Assembly: GCF_002591975.1 (NCBI RefSeq)
Contig: NZ_NVQE01000034.1
Span: forward strand, 1 to 63,363
Length of the DNA: 63,363 bases
Direction: 5' to 3'
From: Mycobacterium neglectum
Lineage (GTDB): Bacteria; Actinomycetota; Actinomycetes; Mycobacteriales; Mycobacteriaceae
The notes beneath the pieces were generated by a model, which was not told the origin of the DNA, did no database searches, and saw only the letters and a program-made list of their open reading frames with translations. Shown in pieces: positions 1 through 7,380 of the stretch (positions are counted from its first letter, which is position 1; each line of letters begins with the position of its first letter). A program made the position numbers and the translations under genes.

Positions 1-532
1 GCTCGTCGCTGTGGGTTTTGGTGATCGAGGGCGGCCGCTCGGGCTCAGGTGGGGGTGCGCAGTCAGGGTCGGGGTCGGTATTGCTCCAGGGATCGGGTTC
101 GGGTTCTAGCGGTGGTTCGGCCTTCAACGCGGTGCCCAGCTGACTGACGGTCGCGCACCGGGCCAGGCCCGCGTAATGCTCATCAGATCCCTCGCCGGCT
201 TTCTCAGCGATGATGCCCACCTGATCCAGCGATAGCCATCCTTCACGCATCCCTTGCGCGCAGCGCGGGAACTGCGGCAGCCGGTGGGCGATGGTGGCGA
301 CCTTCGCGGCGTTTCTGGCCGAGCTACCGGTCTTCCACGCCACCAACGCCGCAAGCGAGCGGGCCCCGGTGATGCCCACCAAATTGTCGTGGTCCAGCTC
401 GGCCACAATGTCCACGATGCGCCCATCGATGGCGTTGCGCTGACCCATCAACTCACCCAACTCGCCGAACAACACCTCCAGACGATCCACCGGACGCACC
501 ACCGGCGAGTCTGGCGCTGCGGTCGAGGACAT
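1..532 (-). CDS. DUF222 / HNH endonuclease (13E12 repeat family), 3' part outside window
   Basis: The minus strand is open from an ATG at 532 to the window edge, giving about 177 residues. It begins MSSTAAPDSPVVRPVDRLEV and continues with a helical region (LGELMGQRNAIDGRIVDIVA, then GARSLAALVAWKTG, then LSLDQVGIIAEKAGEG) followed by a proline-rich linker. This is the N-terminal DUF222 pattern of the 13E12 family, which is multicopy in mycobacteria and usually ends in an HNH nuclease domain; that end lies beyond the window, so nuclease activity cannot be judged. Family members are often found at sites of rearrangement. Family call is good, function unknown. Confidence 0.8.
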   Translation of the reverse strand, partial: MSSTAAPDSPVVRPVDRLEVLFGELGELMGQRNAIDGRIVDIVAELDHDNLVGITGARSLAALVAWKTGSSARNAAKVATIAHRLPQFPRCAQGMREGWLSLDQVGIIAEKAGEGSDEHYAGLARCATVSQLGTALKAEPPLEPEPDPWSNTDPDPDCAPPPEPERPPSITKTHSDE

Positions 533-589
533 AACCCCATCAAAACAGAAGGGTCCGACAAGTTTGGACGCCGCGAACGCGCCTGACCA

Positions 590-643
590 TTGACATGCAG
601 CCGTGCGGCTGCCTATGGTGGAAATGCAGCCAGGTAGCTGCAT
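590..643 (+). promoter_or_regulatory. Promoter with two palindromic operators upstream of the ArsR-SRPBCC gene
   Basis: TTGACA (590-595) and TATGGT (614-619) are separated by 18 bp and make a good -35/-10 pair. A perfect inverted repeat GCAGCCGtgCGGCTGC (597-612) fills the spacer. A second one, ATGCAGCcaggtaGCTGCAT (624-643), lies between the -10 and the ATG at 652. Both share a GCAGC/GCTGC core and their centres are 29 bp apart. The arrangement predicts autorepression by the ArsR-type protein encoded just downstream. Confidence 0.65.
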
Positions 644-651
644 AAACGGAT

Positions 652-1434
652 ATGACAGAGATAGACGAGGTATTCAAGGCGCTGGCCGACCCCAGCCGGC
701 GTCTGCTGCTCGACAGCCTCAACGCACGCACCGGGCAGACTCTGCGCGACCTATGCGCGGAGCTGTCGATGGCGCGGCAGTCGGTCAGCAAGCACCTCGC
801 TGTGCTGGAGGCGGCCAACCTGGTCACGACGGTGTGGCGCGGGCGAGAAAAGCTGCACTACCTCAATGCCGAGCCGATCAATGCCATCGCCGACCGTTGG
901 ATCAATCAATACGACCGTGCGCGGGTGCAGACACTCGCCGATCTGAAAATCGCACTGGAGGCCGAACCAATGAGCAGCAGCACCGAATTCGTCTACACGA
1001 CCTACATCCGGACCACGCCCGAAAGGCTGTGGCAGGCCATCACCGATCCCGTGTTCTCAAACCGCTATATGGGCCACGCGATGGCCTCGGATTGGCAGAA
1101 GGGCTCCACCTACGCCTGGGAAGACCGCGGGCTGAAGATTGAGCACCCGGAGCAGGTGATCCTCGAATCCGATCCGTACCGCAGGCTCGCCTTCACCTTC
1201 CACACCTTCGTGCCCGAGCTCACGGAGCTCGGCCTCGACGCGGACGTCATCGCCGAAGCGGCGACAGAACAGCGGTCGAAAGTGTCCTTCGACATCGAAC
1301 CGGTCGACGACGGGCAGGTGAAGTTGACCGTCGTCCACGACGACTTCCCGCCGGAAAGCACGGTGCGCGGACTCATTTCGGGTGGCTGGCCGTGGAAGCT
1401 GTCGAACCTCAAGACCGCGCTGGAGGAGTCGTGA
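652..1434 (+). CDS. ArsR-family regulator fused to an SRPBCC (AHSA1-like) domain
   Basis: 260 aa. Residues 1-95 form an ArsR winged helix (FKALADPSRRLLLDSL, then SMARQSVSKHLAVLEAANLV, then the wing WRGREKLHYL). Residues about 110-260 form an AHSA1/SRPBCC ligand-binding fold (VYTTYIRTTPERLWQAITDP; GGWPWKLSNLKTALEES). No metal-binding cysteine cluster of the classic ArsR kind is visible, so a hydrophobic ligand in the SRPBCC pocket is more likely than a metal. Such fusions are common in actinobacteria. It overlaps the next gene by GTGA, so it is translationally coupled to two DUF899 genes and probably controls them and itself through the operators upstream. Confidence 0.85.
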   Translation: MTEIDEVFKALADPSRRLLLDSLNARTGQTLRDLCAELSMARQSVSKHLAVLEAANLVTTVWRGREKLHYLNAEPINAIADRWINQYDRARVQTLADLKIALEAEPMSSSTEFVYTTYIRTTPERLWQAITDPVFSNRYMGHAMASDWQKGSTYAWEDRGLKIEHPEQVILESDPYRRLAFTFHTFVPELTELGLDADVIAEAATEQRSKVSFDIEPVDDGQVKLTVVHDDFPPESTVRGLISGGWPWKLSNLKTALEES

Positions 1435-2174
1435 CGGGTATACCTGCGATTGCCGACCGGGCGACGTGGCAGGCCGAGATCGATGCGCTTCGAGTCCGCG
1501 AGAAGGCACACACCCGGGAAGGCGATGCGATCGCGGCGGCCAGACGCCGGCTACCGATGGTGGAGCTGGACGCGTCGACCCCGCTACGCGGTCCGAATGG
1601 GCCGGTAACACTGCTCGACACCTTCGAGGGGCGTACGCAGTTGATCGCGTACTACTTCATGTGGCACACAGGCCATTCCGCGGCTGAACAGTGCGAAGGT
1701 TGCACGTGGTGCACAACCAGCGTCGACGAACTGTCGTATCTGCATTCGCGTGATATCACCTACGCGGTGTTCTGCCAGGGCCCCCTTGACGAGAGCCGCC
1801 GCTATCGAGACTTCATGGGCTGGCAGATGCCCTGGTACTCAGCGCAAGAATCCCTCGATACCTTGCTCGTGGGACGTCAGAAAGGCCTCATGCACCTCGT
1901 CTGCTACCTGCGCGACGGTGAGCGCGTGTTCGAGACCTACTGGACGAATTACCGGGGCGTTGAGGCGATGGATTACAGCCTCTCGCTCATGGACCTGACC
2001 ATCTATGGGCGACAGGAAGATTGGGAGGAATCACCGGTTGGCTGGCCGATATTCCCGCTCGGCGACGATCGCCAACCCATGCGAAAGGACGGACGCCCGA
2101 TCGCCCAGTGGCCTCGGCTGCAGGCTGGTCACTCCGACGATTTGACGTCGCAACGAGATGGGAGACAGAAATGA
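1431..2174 (+). CDS. DUF899 thioredoxin-fold protein, copy 1
   Basis: 247 aa from a GTG that overlaps the stop of the ArsR gene (GTGA); this coupling decided the start over an ATG 39 bases upstream. The protein has the DUF899 layout: an N-terminal helix (WQAEIDALRVREKAHTREGD), a P-N-G-P strand, LIAYYFMWH, a cysteine pair in EQCEGCTWC, and a C-terminal IYGRQEDWEESP. DUF899 proteins have a thioredoxin-like fold; the CEGC motif could be redox active but this is untested. Its paralogue follows with an ATGA overlap, and the three genes form one operon. Confidence 0.85.
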   Translation: MTGIPAIADRATWQAEIDALRVREKAHTREGDAIAAARRRLPMVELDASTPLRGPNGPVTLLDTFEGRTQLIAYYFMWHTGHSAAEQCEGCTWCTTSVDELSYLHSRDITYAVFCQGPLDESRRYRDFMGWQMPWYSAQESLDTLLVGRQKGLMHLVCYLRDGERVFETYWTNYRGVEAMDYSLSLMDLTIYGRQEDWEESPVGWPIFPLGDDRQPMRKDGRPIAQWPRLQAGHSDDLTSQRDGRQK

Positions 2175-2893
2175 TGAAGACGCCGCCGGTGGTGTCAGCG
2201 GGGGAGTGGGACGCCGCGCTCCAGAAGATGCTCGCCGAGGAGAAGGAAGTTCAGCGTGCGCGCGACGCCCTGGCCGCCCAGCGGCGCCGGATGCCTTGGA
2301 CGCCGGTTGAAAAGGACTATTCATTCGACGGGCCCGACGGCAAGTTGAGCCTGCTTGATCTGTTCGATGGGCGTCGTCAATTGATCGTGTACCGCGCATT
2401 CATCGAACCCGGAACAGGTGGCGACGATGTTCCCGGGCATCCCGGCTGGCCCGAACACGGCTGCGTCGGCTGCTCTTTGATGGCCGACCACGTACCGAAC
2501 CTGGCTCATGTCAACGCCCGTGACACCACGTTCGTGTACGTTTCGCGCGCGCCGCAGGCCGAACTCGACCGGATGAAGGCGAAGATGGGGTGGCGGCACC
2601 CGTGGTACACGCTCACTGACGACTTCGACAGGGACTTCGGCGTTGACCTGTGGCACGGCACCAATGCGTTCATCCGAGATGAAAATGGCCGCGTATTCCG
2701 CACCTACATGATCAGCGGCCGTGGCGACGAGGTGTTCGTCGGCACATGGAACCTCCTCGACATGACGGCCCTTGGGCGTCAGGAGAATTGGGAGGACTCG
2801 CCGGAGGGCTATCCCCAGAGTCCGCCGTATGAGTGGTGGCGTTGGAACGACACGTATGCGGAGGAGCGTGGCGGTCCCGGCGCGTGCTGCTGA
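2171..2893 (+). CDS. DUF899 thioredoxin-fold protein, copy 2
   Basis: 240 aa. The ATG at 2171 overlaps the stop of copy 1 (ATGA). It shares with copy 1 the KEVQRARDALAAQRRRMPW helix, LSLLDLFDGRRQLIVYRAF, and a C-terminal ALGRQENWEDSPEGYP block. The cysteines here are in HGCVGCS, matching the CEGC of copy 1, and it ends in ACC. The closing WWRWNDTY motif is typical of DUF899. The two copies are clearly diverged rather than a recent duplication. Biochemical role unknown. The stop is 7 bp from the stop of the convergent MBL gene. Confidence 0.85.
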   Translation: MMKTPPVVSAGEWDAALQKMLAEEKEVQRARDALAAQRRRMPWTPVEKDYSFDGPDGKLSLLDLFDGRRQLIVYRAFIEPGTGGDDVPGHPGWPEHGCVGCSLMADHVPNLAHVNARDTTFVYVSRAPQAELDRMKAKMGWRHPWYTLTDDFDRDFGVDLWHGTNAFIRDENGRVFRTYMISGRGDEVFVGTWNLLDMTALGRQENWEDSPEGYPQSPPYEWWRWNDTYAEERGGPGACC

Positions 2894-2900
2894 GTAATAC

Positions 2901-3548
2901 CTAGGACTTCACGCTCGCCAGTGCCTGTTCGATGAGCTCCGACCATCGCGCAGCATCGACGGCTTCGATCGGCGTTTCGCCGGCGAATGCGCTGGAGATC
3001 ACGATGTCGGGTTGGACGGTACCCAGCAGCTTGACGCTGTCGCGCATTGCCGCGGCATCGCCTCGACCTGGTACGACGAATGTCGACCAGGTGCCGTCCC
3101 CGGCGGGGAAGATCGTGTCGCCGGTGAACAAGTAGCGATCGCCGCCCGCGCCGGTCACGAGGTAGCACGTGCTTCCAGGCGAATGACCCGGTGTGGGAAG
3201 CACTTCCACATCGTTGACGTCGACGTGCCTGACCGCGTCCAGTGGTACGTCGACGTGACCGTGCTCGGTGATCTGCTCCAGTTCGGCTGCGGGGGCGTGT
3301 AACTGACGTCCGAAGCGGTCGGCGATGCGGTTCAGGTTCGGGCCCGCCTCGTCGAGGTGCGACAGATACTGGGCGCTGACCCCACCGAGCGTGTCGATCG
3401 CGTTGAAGTCTGCCTCGCCGGCAGGACTGTAGAACAGGACATTGCCGGCCGGTCGCCGCCACAGGTAGGCGTGAGTGGTCAACCCCGGGAACGGCGAGTC
3501 CATCCGGGTCTGAAAGAGATCGTCACGGATCTTGGTCAAAGTAGCCAT
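2901..3548 (-). CDS. MBL-fold hydrolase-like protein with degenerate metal site
   Basis: 215 aa. It begins with an MBL-like strand pattern (IRDDLFQTRMDSPFPGLTTH), retains TPGHSPGSTCYL and LFTGDTIF, and has the general fold. The usual HxHxDH zinc motif appears as LSHLDE at about residues 62-67, so the first and last histidines are lost. It may bind one metal, act on a different substrate, or be non-catalytic. ATG at 3548 follows a GGTGGGG ribosome site. The short 5' region holds a SoxR-type palindrome, so expression is probably induced by a MerR-family regulator not present in this window. Confidence 0.75.
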   Translation of the reverse strand: MATLTKIRDDLFQTRMDSPFPGLTTHAYLWRRPAGNVLFYSPAGEADFNAIDTLGGVSAQYLSHLDEAGPNLNRIADRFGRQLHAPAAELEQITEHGHVDVPLDAVRHVDVNDVEVLPTPGHSPGSTCYLVTGAGGDRYLFTGDTIFPAGDGTWSTFVVPGRGDAAAMRDSVKLLGTVQPDIVISSAFAGETPIEAVDAARWSELIEQALASVKS

Positions 3549-3562
3549 GACCCCACCGTGCT

Positions 3563-3582
3563 ACCTCAACCATTGTTGAGGT
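3563..3582 (-). promoter_or_regulatory. SoxR/MerR-type operator before the MBL gene
   Basis: ACCTCAACcattGTTGAGGT is a perfect inverted repeat with 8-bp arms. It contains CCTCAA-N6-TTGAGG, the half-site arrangement of the SoxR box. On the minus strand a TTGACC overlaps the left arm exactly as in classical SoxR-controlled promoters, though the -10 at 19-bp spacing (CACGGT) is weak. It lies between the amidotransferase stop and the MBL start codon. Confidence 0.6.
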
Positions 3583-4325
3583 CAAGTGTCTCGCGAATAT
3601 CGCTCGACAAACCTTCGCAGAATTGAGTGCGGATAGCGGACATTCCATTGCCGGGCTTCGATTTTCAACTCCTCCGCCGACTCGGGCGCAAAGTAACCGT
3701 GGTTCTTGTAGGCGTTGAGCCGGACGTCGATGCCGTCGAGGTCGAGTTCGGGATGGAACTGCGTGGCATAGACATTCTCGCCGACCCGGAAGGCCTGGAC
3801 CGGGCATTGCGGTGAGGTGGCCAGACATTCCGCAATCGTCGGCAGCGTCGTCGCCGCCTCCTTGTGTCCTCCGTAGGCATCGAAGACGTCTGGTGTCTCG
3901 GCGAACAGCGGATCGTCGCGACCCGCGCCGGTAACCGTGATCGACATGCCGCCGACCGGTTCCGGATACGAGCGGTCGATGGACGCCCCGATGACGGTGC
4001 CCAGCGTGCCCACGCCGTAGCAGCACCCGAGAAATGGGAAATCGTCGTCGACCATGCGCCCGATCAACGCGAACAACTCGGACTCGACACGTTGTTGCGT
4101 CGTCGATTTCGACTCCGGCGGGTCGCTGACGTTGTACGGTCCGCCGCCAAGGATGATGCCCGACCAATCACCGAGATCAATGGACCCGAGCGACTCGTGA
4201 GTGAGGCGGATGCGGCGCATGCCGGTGGCATCCAGGCCGGCGAAGCGCATGAACGCCTGATACTCGTCGTCTGCCGCTTCGTCCTCGCCGCGGATCGACA
4301 AGAGCAGAAAAGGCAATGGATGCAC
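3582..4325 (-). CDS. Class I glutamine amidotransferase (GMP synthase-like)
   Basis: 247 aa from GTG 4325. An upstream in-frame ATG at 4364 would lie inside the katG hairpin, and the reading VHPLPFLLLSIRGEDEAADD is the expected N-terminus. GATase landmarks are present: IILGGGPYNVSDP, the nucleophile elbow FLGCCYGVG, and the catalytic His-Glu in ATQFHPELD. It resembles stand-alone GMP-synthase-like amidotransferases, so glutaminase activity is likely but the acceptor is unknown. It lies downstream of furA-katG on the same strand; read-through past the hairpin would make it the third gene of a peroxide-stress transcript. A hairpin ends one base before its start codon. Confidence 0.85.
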   Translation of the reverse strand: MHPLPFLLLSIRGEDEAADDEYQAFMRFAGLDATGMRRIRLTHESLGSIDLGDWSGIILGGGPYNVSDPPESKSTTQQRVESELFALIGRMVDDDFPFLGCCYGVGTLGTVIGASIDRSYPEPVGGMSITVTGAGRDDPLFAETPDVFDAYGGHKEAATTLPTIAECLATSPQCPVQAFRVGENVYATQFHPELDLDGIDVRLNAYKNHGYFAPESAEELKIEARQWNVRYPHSILRRFVERYSRDT

Positions 4326-4360
4326 AACACCCCGCGAGCTTTCAGAGCCCGCGGGGTGTT
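4326..4360 (-). terminator. Hairpin downstream of katG, abutting the next start codon
   Basis: AACACCCCGCG (4326-4336) and CGCGGGGTGTT (4350-4360) form a perfect 11-bp GC-rich stem with a 13-nt loop, 18 bases past the katG stop. There is no following T-run, as is common for mycobacterial intrinsic terminators. The 3' arm on the transcript contains the only purine-rich stretch (GCGGGG) ahead of the amidotransferase GTG, so the hairpin may also hide its ribosome site. Confidence 0.7.
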
Positions 4361-4378
4361 GCACGTCTTCAGTGTCGA

Positions 4379-6610
4379 TCAGGCGAGGTCGAACCGGTCG
4401 TTGTTCATGATCTTCACCCAGGCGGCGACGAAGTCCTCGACGAACTTCTGCTTGTTGTCGTCCTGGGCGTAGTGCTCGGCGAGCGCCCGCAGCTGCGAGT
4501 TCGAGCCGAACACCAGGTCATTGGCGGTTGCGGTCCACTTCGGCTGGCCCGACGCGCGGTCCACGCCCTCGTAGACGTTCTCCGCTGTCTCCGACGCCTT
4601 CCACTGCGTGCTCATGTCGAGCAAGTTGACGAAGAAGTCGTTGGTCAGCGAGCCCGGCTTGTCGGTGAAGACACCGTGCTTGCTGCCGCCGTGGTTGACA
4701 TTGAGCGCCCTCAGCCCGCCGACCAGCGCCGTCAGTTCCGGCGCCGTCACGCCAAGGAGGATGGACTTCTCCATCAGCAGCTGCTCCAGCGGCGCCTTCT
4801 CGCCAGGACGTACGAAGTTGCGGAACCCGTCCCACCGCGGCTCGAGCACCGCAAACGACTCCACATCGGTGGCCTCCTGCGTCGCGTCGGTGCGCCCGGG
4901 CGCGAAGTGGACGTCGATCTCGAAGCCGGCGTCCTTGGCCGCCTTCTCAACCGCCGCCGAGCCCCCAAGCACGATCAGGTCGGCCAGCGACACGTTCTTG
5001 CCCCCGGCGCCATTGAACTCCTGCCGGACCTTCTCCAGCACCGGCAGAACCTTGGCCAACTCGGACGGCTCGTTGGCCTCCCAGTTCTTCTGCGGCTCAA
5101 GGCGAATGCGCGCACCGTTCGCACCACCGCGCTTGTCGGTGCTGCGGAAGCTGGCTGCCGACGACCATGCGGTCTTGACCAACTGCTGCACAGTCAAACC
5201 GGAGTCGAGCACCTTCGCCTTCAGCGCCTTGGCGTCGGCTTCGTCGATCAGTTCGCCCTCGACCGCGGGTACCGGATCCTGCCACAGCTGCGGCTCGGCG
5301 ATCCAGGGGCCAACGTAGCGGCTGATCGGACCCATATCGCGGTGCAGCAGCTTGTACCAGGCCTTGGCGAACGCCTCGTTGAGCTCCTCCGGGTGGTCGA
5401 GCCAGCGGCGGGTGATCGCGCCGAACTCCGGGTCCTGGCGCATCGAGATATCGGTGACCAACATCGTCGGCTTGCGGTTCGGGCCACCGAACGGATCGGG
5501 GATGATCGCTTCGGCGTCCTTGGCCTCGAACTGCCACGCGCCCGCCGGGCTCTTGGTCAGCTCCCACTCGTGGCCGTAGAGAATCTCGAGGAAACGATTG
5601 CTCCACTGCGTGGGCTTGTCGGTCCAGACCACCTCGAGCCCGCTGGTGACCGTGTCGCCGGCTTTGCCCGACCCGAACGGGCACTTCCAGCCGAGGCCCT
5701 GCTGCTCGATCGGCGCGCCCTCGGGTTCGGGGCCCATGCCTTCGTCGGGGCCGGCGCCGTGGGTCTTGCCCAGCGTGTGGCCACCGACGATCAGTGCGGC
5801 CGTCTCTTCGACGTTCATGGCCATCCGGCCGAATGTCTCCTTGATGTCGATCGCAGCGGCGATCGGATCCGGCTTGCCCTCGGGGCCTTCGGGATTGACG
5901 TAGATCAGGCCCATCGTGGTGGCACCGTACGGTTCGGCGAGGTCACGCTCACCGGAGTAGCGCTTGTTGGTTCCGAGCCACTCGTCTTCTTCGCCGAAGA
6001 GGATCTCTACGGGCTCCCACACGTCGGGGCGGCCGAAACCGAAGCCGAAGGTTTCGAAGCCGGCCGACTCCAGCGCCACGTTGCCGGCGAACACCAGCAG
6101 GTCGGCCCAGGAGATCTTGTTGCCGTACTTCTGCTTGACCGGCCACAGCAGACGACGCGCCTTGTCCAGGTTGGCGTTGTCCGGCCAGCTGTTCAACGGT
6201 GCGAAGCGCTGCATGCCCTCGCCACCGCCACCACGACCGTCGTAGATGCGGTAGGTGCCCGCGGCATGCCAGCTCATGCGGATGAACAGACCGGCGTAGC
6301 TGCCGTAGTCGGCCGGCCACCAGTCCTGCGAGGTGGTGATCACCGACATGACATCGGCTTTGAGGGCCTCGGGGTCGAGCTTGGCGAACTCCTCGGCGTA
6401 GTTGAAATCATCGCCATACGGGTTGGAGAACGAGCCGCGCGCGTGCAGCTTCGATACGTCGACCTGGTCGGGCCACCAGTCCTGGTTGGTCCGGGGAGCG
6501 TGCGCCTTCGGCTTGGGCGTGTCGATTACCGGGTTTTCGCTCTCACTACCGCTGCTCGCTGTGGGCTTCTCCGGTGATGGCGGCTTCGCGTCTGATGTAT
6601 CAGTTGACAC
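4379..6610 (-). CDS. katG: Catalase-peroxidase KatG
   Basis: 743 aa, full length. Detoxifies hydrogen peroxide by catalase and peroxidase reactions using haem. By counting against the M. tuberculosis enzyme: distal Arg111-Trp114-His115 (RMSWHAAGTYR), Tyr237 (GLIYVNPEG) and Met263 to complete the Trp-Tyr-Met cofactor, proximal His278 (IVGGHTLGKTHG). Ser323 in VTSGLEVVW corresponds to Ser315, the residue altered in isoniazid resistance, and is wild type here. The second, non-haem half is complete to the C-terminus. GTG start at 6610 with a GGAAGGA ribosome site. It lies 36 bp after furA and is co-transcribed with it; FurA repression relieved by peroxide or iron limitation is the known control. 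Confidence 0.97.
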   Translation of the reverse strand: MSTDTSDAKPPSPEKPTASSGSESENPVIDTPKPKAHAPRTNQDWWPDQVDVSKLHARGSFSNPYGDDFNYAEEFAKLDPEALKADVMSVITTSQDWWPADYGSYAGLFIRMSWHAAGTYRIYDGRGGGGEGMQRFAPLNSWPDNANLDKARRLLWPVKQKYGNKISWADLLVFAGNVALESAGFETFGFGFGRPDVWEPVEILFGEEDEWLGTNKRYSGERDLAEPYGATTMGLIYVNPEGPEGKPDPIAAAIDIKETFGRMAMNVEETAALIVGGHTLGKTHGAGPDEGMGPEPEGAPIEQQGLGWKCPFGSGKAGDTVTSGLEVVWTDKPTQWSNRFLEILYGHEWELTKSPAGAWQFEAKDAEAIIPDPFGGPNRKPTMLVTDISMRQDPEFGAITRRWLDHPEELNEAFAKAWYKLLHRDMGPISRYVGPWIAEPQLWQDPVPAVEGELIDEADAKALKAKVLDSGLTVQQLVKTAWSSAASFRSTDKRGGANGARIRLEPQKNWEANEPSELAKVLPVLEKVRQEFNGAGGKNVSLADLIVLGGSAAVEKAAKDAGFEIDVHFAPGRTDATQEATDVESFAVLEPRWDGFRNFVRPGEKAPLEQLLMEKSILLGVTAPELTALVGGLRALNVNHGGSKHGVFTDKPGSLTNDFFVNLLDMSTQWKASETAENVYEGVDRASGQPKWTATANDLVFGSNSQLRALAEHYAQDDNKQKFVEDFVAAWVKIMNNDRFDLA

Positions 6611-6646
6611 AACATTCCTTCCAGGGGTTGATGAAACGGGCTGTGA

Positions 6647-7102
6647 TCACGGTTGTGATCGCGAAACTTGTGATGCGGCGCAGTCCGGGCACAGGCCCCA
6701 GTAGATGACTTCGGCCTCATCGAGGACGAAGCCGTCCAGCGCGCCGTCCGGATCCGAGGGGACCAGGCACGGCGTATCGCCGACGGCGCAGTCGACATCG
6801 GCGATGACCCCGCAGGAGCGGCACACGACGTGATGGTGGTTGTCACCGACGCGCGACTCGTAGCGAGCCACCGAACCAGAGGGTTGGAGCCGCCGGATCA
6901 GGCCCGCGGCCGTCAGGGCCGCGAGCACGTCGTACACCGCCTGGCGAGACACCTCGGGCAGATCGACCCGGACGGCGGAGAAGATCGATTCGGTGTCGGC
7001 GTGCGGATGCGCACAAACCGCCTCGAGCACCGCGAGGCGGGGTCGGGTCACCCGGAGGTCTGCCAGCCGCAGCTGCGCCGAGAAATCCGACATCGATGAC
7101 AC
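6647..7102 (-). CDS. furA: Ferric uptake regulator FurA
   Basis: 151 aa from GTG 7102. The winged helix (RLADLRVTRPRLAVLEAV, VSRQAVYDVLAALTAAGLI) is followed by the dimerisation/metal region with DNHHHVVCRSCG and a second CxxC in YWGLCPDC. The N-terminus VSSMSD matches the GTG-initiated M. tuberculosis protein, and the promoter -10 overlaps the two upstream ATGs (7114, 7111), so the mRNA is probably leaderless from the GTG. It autoregulates and represses katG immediately downstream. Confidence 0.95.
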   Translation of the reverse strand: MSSMSDFSAQLRLADLRVTRPRLAVLEAVCAHPHADTESIFSAVRVDLPEVSRQAVYDVLAALTAAGLIRRLQPSGSVARYESRVGDNHHHVVCRSCGVIADVDCAVGDTPCLVPSDPDGALDGFVLDEAEVIYWGLCPDCAASQVSRSQP

Positions 7103-7109
7103 GCAACCC

Positions 7110-7137
7110 ATCATGCCCCTTTTCTGGATTCAGTCAA
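7110..7137 (-). promoter_or_regulatory. furA-katG promoter with FurA-binding region
   Basis: On the minus strand TTGACT (7137-7132) and CATGAT (7115-7110) are spaced by 16 bp, with the conserved stretch GACTGAATCCAGAAAAGG between. This is close to the M. tuberculosis furA promoter, where FurA binds the AT-rich segment around the -35. The transcript start expected 6-8 bases past the -10 coincides with the GTG at 7102. Confidence 0.75.
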
Positions 7138-7380
7138 GACTTGATCACCGGCGTGTTGGGGCGTGTCGCGCCGATGGCCCGACGGTTCACTTTTCTGATT
7201 CGTCCAGAGCGCCTGGTTGGCAACATTTTTCGTCATTGCACAGCGAATTGACAGCGTGTCTGAGTATGTCGCTGGGGTGGCACCGCTGGTAGCCTGCTGA
7301 ACTGCTGGAGCGTGGTCGCGGGGAGGCGCACCGCCCGGCCGACGAGCGAAACCGACCGATTCCCACACGAAGAGAGTGTT

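Noticed and set aside
4316..6577. 753-aa open frame on the plus strand opposite katG
   Set aside because: Antisense shadow of katG caused by high GC; no family resemblance and no ribosome site.
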